This document shows, one piece after another, positions 12,401-21,400 of a DNA stretch of 64,000 nucleotides (positions are counted from its first letter, which is position 1; each line of letters begins with the position of its first letter). The notes beneath the pieces are model-generated. The model saw nothing but the letters and a program-made list of their open reading frames with translations, did no database searches and was not told where the DNA came from. Source of the stretch: Sipunculus nudus (lineage: Eukaryota; Annelida; Sipuncula; Golfingiida; Sipunculidae); assembly GCA_026874595.1 (NCBI GenBank), contig CM049316.1:55187676-55251675 (forward strand), given 5' to 3'. A program made the position numbers and the translations under genes.

Positions 12401-15400
12401 TTTGTTCTCCCTAACACTGTCGACAACAAGTCATGAAAATTTTTTTAAATGTAATGAATTATTTGTGCAAAATCTCTGGAAGGTATGGTAATGTTTTCCT
12501 TCAAAATTATTGATTGAGCACATGATAATACACTGAACAGTGCTGTTTCATTATGAAGCACCAGTCTGAGAAAAGAACAATAATGTTAATGTTGGTGTCT
12601 AATTTTAACTAATTAATAACTGAATGGATATATTTGAGCAAAAAAAAAAACACTTTTGGGGCATGTGGAATTTATAAACTAGTTCTGTGATTGGCCTGGT
12701 TGAGTATTTTCCAGCAAAAATTGTGTTAAAGTGGTTAATATGGCAAAATCTTACAGTTGAAAATAAAATTAAACTACAGTAGAGCGCCGTATTTCCGAAT
12801 GCCGAATTTCCGAAAATTCGTTTTTCCGAAAATTAAAATGAGGTACTAAAAATTTATTCGTATTTCCGAAATATATTTCAAATATGTAAAAACCTAAAAT
12901 GAGTATTGTAATTACGAGTCACAAGGCCTGCAGTCATGTGTTTAGCCCAGTGGTGACCCTAATTAATGAGTAGTGGGCTGATGTTGTCGCCGGGGCAAAG
13001 GTGTGAAAACTACAGCTAGCCCCGCAACCCCGGCCACCTGTACCCCTAGCAAGCGACTGAACAGTTTATCCAAGAGCACTTGTGTGTTATCAACCACATC
13101 TCGTTTGTACTCAAGCAAGCATCGTTCATCAGCTTGGGACAGGATTTCATGCCAAATAACTGAGCAGTTTACTCGCATCAGCATTGGTGAGGTATAATTG
13201 ATTTAACGCTTGTGCTCGAACAGCTTTTATATGTCTCATTCTTCAATTACGTAGATCGATAATAAACACCGTGTTCCTTGGCGATGTGATTTGACCTTTC
13301 CCTCCAGTGAATTTGATGAAAAAAAGAGCACGCACATATCCTTGAAGCAGGTTGGACTGAACTTTATCAATTATGCTGCGCAATAATCCAAAATCTTTTA
13401 TGCGTCCAGGTCGTCAGTTACGAATATTGAAAAGAAACACCGTGTTCCTCGGATAAAATGGCATTTAATTAATCATTAACTGTTGTACTAACTTGCCGCT
13501 AGACCCTTGTCTGCTTTTCCAAATGTTCGTTTTTACGAACAAAAAGCATGTCCCCCGACGATTTCGGAAAACGGCGCTCTACTGTATCTGGCATATTATG
13601 TTTGAACAGAAATACATACAGTAAAATCTTTTCTGACAACCCCCCCACTTTAATGACCATCCCTGCTAAGACAATCCCTTGTTTTGGTCCCGGAGTAATG
13701 TAAGTCATCATAAAAAGCTCCTGCTAACACAACAACCTCAGGTTGTCCCTCAATAATTGCTCTTAGTTATTTCATGAAATCCCTGAATACATTTTCATTG
13801 TAGGCAAATCCGTCACTATTTCAGTGACTGGGCTAAATCATTGTTTAACATGTTAAATATAATGACACAATGAAAGTTTATGCAGATCAAACACTAAATT
13901 CTGTACTGTGCAGGATTAGCACAGAGAGGGGTTGAAAGTGTGTATAATTAAAACCATGTACCACATTGCAAGTCAGCCATTCCTAAACAATAATAATAGT
14001 AATAAAAAATAATTTTACTGTTAACTTGACACTTCGTGTGTATAATTAAAGCCATGTACCACATTGCATGTCTGCCATTCCTAAACAGTAATAATAATAA
14101 AAAAATTTTTTTTTAAATAATAAGGTTAACTTGATACCTGGTCTTCCTGCAGTTATCATAAGATATCAGGAAAGAATAAATTAATAAATCATTATTCATT
14201 AGGGATGTGTTCAGCACTTATTACTCTTAGCTGTGTTGAATTATTTCTTGTATACCATCTCGCAGACCTGAAAATTTCCTCTAACGAACCTTTAATCTTT
14301 GGTATATCTAACCAGCTTGAACATTTTATTTTAGGCCTGTCATTAAAGCCTCTACATTAAGATATCTAAATTTGTAATATAAATATTATTCTTATAACCG
14401 AAAAATCAGTTTTATGCTAGTAAAACAAAATATAGAGAAAATATTGATATTTGTAAACTGAATCAATGCAATATGTGATTCTCCGTATGCGGTATACCAA
14501 TATATTGATAATATCGCGCAGCCCTCATAGTCACTGGTTATCATAGAAATGTCTTGGTCAAAGCGTAACATTGCTACTTCTTATTTTGACAAGTCAAACT
14601 GCTGTGACACCTGCTATTACAAAGACTCTTTGCTTTATAGCATTTGCACCAGTTTGTCTGACACTGTTTCTTGCCTTTGCTGCAGTCACAGCAGAAGAAC
14701 CCTTTTCTGACAGAAGTCTTGAGGGTTTAGAGCAGCGAAATGTTACATTCTCTGTTTACATCAGATTCACTCAAGAGTTGCTGGGGACAGATGTCAAACT
14801 GATTCCTAGAATATTTTTTATGCTCATAATTCCAGCCTTCTCTGCAATTCTGTACATGTCATGTTCGTCCCAATCACCTTTACCCCTGTCAACCATTGGA
14901 ATCGGAACAGCACCATTATCTCCCACTCACCAGCTGTTAATTAAATATACGGCTGTCACTTTTAGGCAATTATTAAAGTACTGTGTGGACTGTGAACTAA
15001 ATAGTGTGTAATGTTATGAATATGGTAATGATAATACTCCATGAACAGCAAACTCTGATAAAAATAGAGAGTGCAGTCTTAAAATTCATTGAAACCCATC
15101 CAGTAAGATTATGTTAAATAAAAGTACTAAAATGTTATTAATATAGGTAAGATTGATGAAATAAAGTTACTGAAATGTTAGGGATATGAGTTAGATTGTG
15201 TTAAATAAAGTTACTGAAATGTTATGAATATGAGTAAGATTGTGTAAAATAAAGGTACTGAAATGTTTTGAATATGCGTAGGATTGTATAAAATAAATAA
15301 ACTGAAATGTTAAGAATATGAGTAGGATTGTGTAAAATAAAGAAATGTTATGAATATGAGTAAGATTGTGTTAAATAAGGTACTGAAATGTTATGGATAT

Positions 15401-18400
15401 TAGAAAGATTGTGTAAAATATATATACTGAAATGTTATGAATATGATAATGATAACTCAGACTCTGACAAGATTTCATTACTCAAATTCCCTGAAATCCA
15501 TTCAGTAAGATTGTGTAAAACAAAGGTAATATTTTCAGGGATTACACAAAATCCCAAGAAATTTTAGTGATTTCATGAAGTCCCTAAAAGTTTAAGAGAT
15601 TTCGCATTCCCTATTTACACACTTTTACTGTAACATATACATGTAGTAGGTTAACTTAAGTTTTCTCAACATTCCAGGTGCATCATTTATGGTTACATGG
15701 TGAACAAACAACTTGAAAAGGACAGCAGCAAAGCATTGAACCCTAGTGCACTAAACGTGATGACCGTCACACCATGGTTCTGTGAAACTGTGATCCTTGT
15801 CTGCCTGGCTTTTTGGCTGTTGCGTGATACTATGGACTGGACCTCCCAGGCCTTAATAGTGACCTTGTTACTGGGTCTTGGCTACAGAGCACTGGGTAAG
15901 ACACTGCATATGTAAAACTGGTTTTATATTTGATATTTGAATTCATACTTTCCAGAGCTCTCAAAATAAATATTTTGTAAGTGTTTGAATTCACATCTAT
16001 CTGTCTATCCATTAATCTATAATTAAATTGGTAAAGGGATCCAGGTTGGGTTACAGAAAAATGGTTACAAGAAGGAAAAATTGATTGTATTGTTAAGTTT
16101 TCTTTAGAACCATTAGAATCACATATTGTATCCGCCAAAACAGAGTTCTGCGGATACTATGTTTTCAGCCCACCGCAGCCGCGGCGGCGGCGTAGGTGTC
16201 CGGAGAACTCCTACGTAACCGCTGGGCAGAATTTTACGAAACCCGGGATTATGTTCAGGTCACATGTGAACTGCTGCGCCCCGATTTTGTTTTGACCTCT
16301 GACCTTTCCTCTGCGCTCTGCCTCCGTTTGTGCATCTGTTTCCACACATAAACCCACATATCTCGGGAACCGTTTGACGGATCAGGAAAATTTGTTTGCA
16401 CAAATGTAGCCCTTGGAGAGCTTTATAACATATACAAAAAATGGTGGCGCCACCTGCAACCATGTTTGCACAGTGTCCATCTGTTTGTCTGCCTTGGGTT
16501 AAAATCACTCATATCTCTGCAGTGATTTGACTAATTCACCTGAAATTCGGCATGCGTATACATCCTGGATAGCTTTTCTGTTTTTATGACAGGTGGCGCC
16601 ACCTACATTCACGTTTACGCTGCAGACATCCAAGCTCATATCTCGGGAACCGTTTGACCGATTGGGCCAAAATTTTGCACGTGTATAGATCTTGCACAGC
16701 TCTTTATCATACGCAAAACTGGTGGCGCCACCTGCAGCCATTTTTGCACAGCTCCCGTCTGTTTGTCTGCCATGGGATAAAATCACTCATATCTCAGCAG
16801 TGGTTTGACATATCTGCCTAAAATTTTGCAGGTTTATACATCCCCGACAGCTCTCTTGATTTTATGACAGGTGGTGCCACCTGCATTCTAGTTTATGCAG
16901 CAGACATCCAAGCTCATATCTTGGGAACTGTTTGACCGATTGGCCAAAGTTTTGCATGTGTATAGTTCTCACATAGCACTTTATCATACACAAAACTGGT
17001 GGCGCCACCTTCCACCATTTTTGCACAGCGTCCATCTGTTTGTCTGCCACGGGCTAAAATCGCTCATAAACATGTAGTGGTTTGACTTATCTGCCTCAAA
17101 TTTTGCATATGTATACAACTTGGACGGCTTTCTGGATTTTGTTGTAGATGGCGCAACCTACATACACCATTTGGCTGCAGACATCCATGCTAATATGCAA
17201 CACTTCACTCTATTTCCCCTTGCCACTCAATCCATGCCTCACTTCACCCGTTCCACTCTGATTTAGGCGGATACACGTAGTCGCTTGTCGACTACCCATA
17301 TTCTAGTTAAATTACCATTCACACTCTGGTGTTTGAATTAAATGTGTGAACAAAATTGCATCCGTTCAAAAAGTCTGGTTATCCAAATGGGTACTGAAAA
17401 AAGTGACAGTTGGTTGTAATTGTCCAGAGATGAATCTATGTTCTGCCACATAAAAAGTTGAATTTCTTATTTACCAGTTATAATACGGATCAAGGTCAAA
17501 AATTATTTTGTACCCTTTGTTTAGAATTGAATCACAAGCAAGTTTCAGATTTGATGATCCTTTCTCTCATCTGATGATAGGACTGACATTTGCCTTTAAA
17601 TGTATGCTAGACATTTTATATAGCAACCAGTGTTTCACTCTTGTCATTAAGAATATGGGGAATGGAGAATATATTTCTGAACAAAAGGACTTTACACTTC
17701 ATTTTGCCTTTGATTTTTGGCCTAAGATACACATATCGTGAATTTCGCACGTATCTGTAACAATGATGAATGTGTTTCTTCTCTGTAGGTGTAGCCTTAC
17801 TAGCTTGGTTTACCAACAAGCACCTTGGTCTCAAGCTCACTAGCAAACACCAGCTCATCCTCGGCTGCGGTGCCTTACGCAGCACTGCTATTTTGCTGCT
17901 GCTAATTGTAATGCAACAGAGCTTCATGCAGCAAGTGGGGGTGGTTTTTACAGGGGTAGTCATCCTGGCTTCTGTATACATGCAGGTGAGTTCACCTTTC
18001 TCATAATTGCCTCTGTAAGTGCTCGCAAGCTAACTCTGCAGTCATGAGTTATCTGAATTCAGGAACATCATCCAGGAATATTCACTAATGTACAGTCAAG
18101 TATAAACCTGGGAATGTGGCCTAGATAAGTGGATGCAAACACAATTTTGGGAGCTTCCCACTACAGGAATCCCCCCCACCCACCCCCTCCCCAATCACAT
18201 AGGATGTTTCATTCCTCAGAATGCAGATTTCCAGATAAATATATTGTCATTTGTGTATCTGCTCATCAGTGCAGTTCATTGTGTCAGCATTTCTGGTACT
18301 TTATACATGTAAAATTATATACTTAGCTATATAACAAGACTGTTAAAAAAAAGTAATTTGAAATTGAAAAGACATTGAAATGTTAATATTATGTATTATG

Positions 18401-21400
18401 TATTTATAATATGAGATTAAATACAAGTACACATTATTTTGGTACTTGTGCTGGCTTAATTACCACAGAGTTAAATCTACTGAGCTTTTTTGAGCAGATC
18501 CTAGCTTTAATGTTTGTCTTAATCAGAGTTGTTTTGTACTGCTTACATATCAGACCAGTATATTGATACTGCTATGGAAATTAAGTATAAATGTAACGTC
18601 TAGAAACCGGATATTAAGGAATCTATTTCCAAAACGGCATGTAATTCTGAAATGATGACACATTCTATAATATCTGCTTCATCAGATTCACCTGTTGCGT
18701 TCCTATGACGAAAGTCCTACTTTCATATAAAGTATTTGTATGATCTTATATGGAACTTAAAACATGGTTTGGGAATCCCACTGTTTTGTGTCACAACCAA
18801 TCAGGCTCCCAACTCTTTCTGGGTCTTATATTCTTCATTCTTACTGTTACTAAGTATAATAACATATCAGACTTGATAGTTGTTAGTAAGTATAATAACA
18901 TATCAGACATGATAGTCGGCAGGACCATGGTCTGTAAATCATAACAGTATAACAGATCAGGCTAATGCATTAATATCCAATTCATCTATCTCCACGTATC
19001 TTATCCAGCAGGACTCTTCCATAAGAAGAGCAGATGAACCACAACAACAGGGGACAACAGCACAGGTCCATGCTGACAGGGACAACAAGCAGGAGAAGGT
19101 GAGTATTGAGGATGATGACTCCAGTCAGATACTCAGTTGTTTCACTCCCCTCAACAATATTGACACATCCTGTTCAACATCTCCCTTAATCCACCATTGT
19201 GGTCTTATCATCTTCAAAAGTTCCTGTTTTGTATCAAGTCTTCATAACCACTGAATTTGTCATTGAATATGTATAATCACTATTGTCACCTATTCTTTTC
19301 TGTTCTCCCCCCCCCCCCAAGTTTTATTAATGAAGTGTCAGTCTTCAGAATTTAATTAAACATGCTTAGTTTAAGGGAATAGTAAGCCCATCTCTCACCC
19401 ACATAATCATGGGATATTAGAACCAAGGTAACTGAAAGTGCACATCCATTTTGTACTGGTGATTGACTTAAGGGTGGTAAACTTACTGGTAGATTTCTTT
19501 CATTTACACAAGGTACCATGACTGACAAATATGTAAAAAGTTCAGGTTTCACCAGCTTACTATATATGTATATACAGAAATGCTCAATTGAAATAAAATA
19601 CACAGGTGTTCACAAATACATTGCAGGGATGCATTACTTAACTTTTACCACTCTCAGCTAGGTTATTTGTTTAAACTCCAAAGTGCTTTATATTGTAATA
19701 CACAACCTTGTCATATAACAATTGTTATAGCAGTTTAACAAACTGTACTGGTATATTTTATCTTCTATTTGCAGGCTGCTGTTGATAATAAAGACAGTAG
19801 GACTGGTGCTGAGTCTCCTGTTCCAAGTCAGGACAGTGATAATGTGAAAGAACAGGAGGAGGTACCCTGCAAGTCTAGTTTACATCAGAAAGGCACAAGA
19901 CTCAAGCATGAAGCTGCTGTGGAAGAACACAAAGTCAAGAAAAATGTTAGCTTTGCTGATGAGAAGTTCATTGAAGAGATGCTCAAGGACACAATAGGTA
20001 TTTAAAACCTCATATGTTAGGCCAAAAAAAATTAAAGGTATGGTTCTCAGGCACCGCCCGCATCAATTTTAAACCCCCGCATCAAAACTTTTTATTTTGA
20101 TTTTCAATAAAAATTTTCCAATTTTGAGCTGCTGCCGCTCCGAAATTTCTTTCAAGAAGATAAAACCATACAATTTCCTTTGTTTTTTAGTGCTTTTACT
20201 TATTTAGCAAAATAAAACTGTTATTTTCATGCTTTTCCCTTATCATTTGACATTTTTATCGAAACATACCAAAAAATTTAAAATAAAAAAAGCGCCCGCC
20301 CGCATTGATTTCTGAAAAAAAGTGCCTGAGAACCATACCTTTTTTTTATTTTGGCCTTACATTACAACTTTATTAGAAAATAGAGTTTTGTTTCAGCTGG
20401 CTGTAAGTCATCTGAGCTACAGCAATCACCTTGTGTCCATCATTCATCCGGTTGTCCAGTTGTCTGGTGGTCCATCCATCAACGGGGTACAAATTGTAAA
20501 TGTGATCCATAAACTTCTTACTTAACATCAAGGGAGGTCCTTGATAATTCTTGAAAACCTTAAAGTAATTCCCTGTAACATGTGACGAGTTATTGGGTGT
20601 GTTCTGACACCCTAGAAAAATGGAAAATTTGATACAAAAGCTCCTAAACCTCAATAAGTAATGGGGCTTATGACGAAAAAACTTGCACATATTGTCAAAA
20701 TGGCATATAAAATGGCATTCGTTTCAAAGCTCTGTCGTTTCATTGATCGGGTTTGGCTCTCGATTTGGCATGGCTGGTCTCTGCTGCAGGGATCGGTGAA
20801 GGGATGCATGCTGTTTCTGCCTCTGTGGGTGTGGGTGCTGTGGCTTTCATCAGGTCACCAGTACAGGTAAAAATGGTGGCGGTCTCTCGCAGATCACTGT
20901 TTGGATTGGAGGCATCACGTCTATCAGTATCAGCTCAGAAAAACTCTCAAAATTATGTTTAGGGAATGCACAGAGCTGGAGTCTTGACCACAGCCACCTG
21001 TTGCTGCTCCATTAAGTGGAAACATCTAAACCAACCAATAAGTATTGGCATTACATGTATGGTGCCGTCAGGACAACCAGTACCAAACACACAAATGCCT
21101 CCAGTATCAAAGCCACAATCAACATCAGGCAGCCGAGTGTCATGACCCATGGGTCACTTGTCAAAAGATAATGCCAATGGAAACCAACTTAGTGTGGAAT
21201 TAACAAGTTCAATCTTAATTGCAAACATCAAGAGAATTTTCAATATTGAATGATAGGTGCATTTCTAATCATTATAAAGATTTCTTATCTGTTTTCAGTC
21301 TTATCTGGGGCATGCAGGATTGGTTTCAGTGTAAATGTTGATAACCAAATAATAAGTTTGGATCTTAGAGTTTAAGCATTACCGCTTATATTCCTCTTTA

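Larger units (their letters stand above)
7126..15677 (+). other. Antiporter intron 3 (8.5 kb, repeat-filled)
   Basis: This intron carries a dispersed repeat with GTCCGTC motifs, a decayed tyrosine-recombinase retrotransposon, a Tigger/pogo-like element, a tandem duplication at 13934-14135, an unassigned 146-codon open frame, and a roughly 48-bp minisatellite. The parts between (for example 10700-12770) are AT-rich with no supported gene. Confidence 0.65.
19998..20789 (+). other. Antiporter intron 7
   Basis: Nearly the whole intron is repeat: a MITE at 20017-20359, then a short GTCCGTC-type dispersed repeat at about 20392-20700. Confidence 0.6.
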
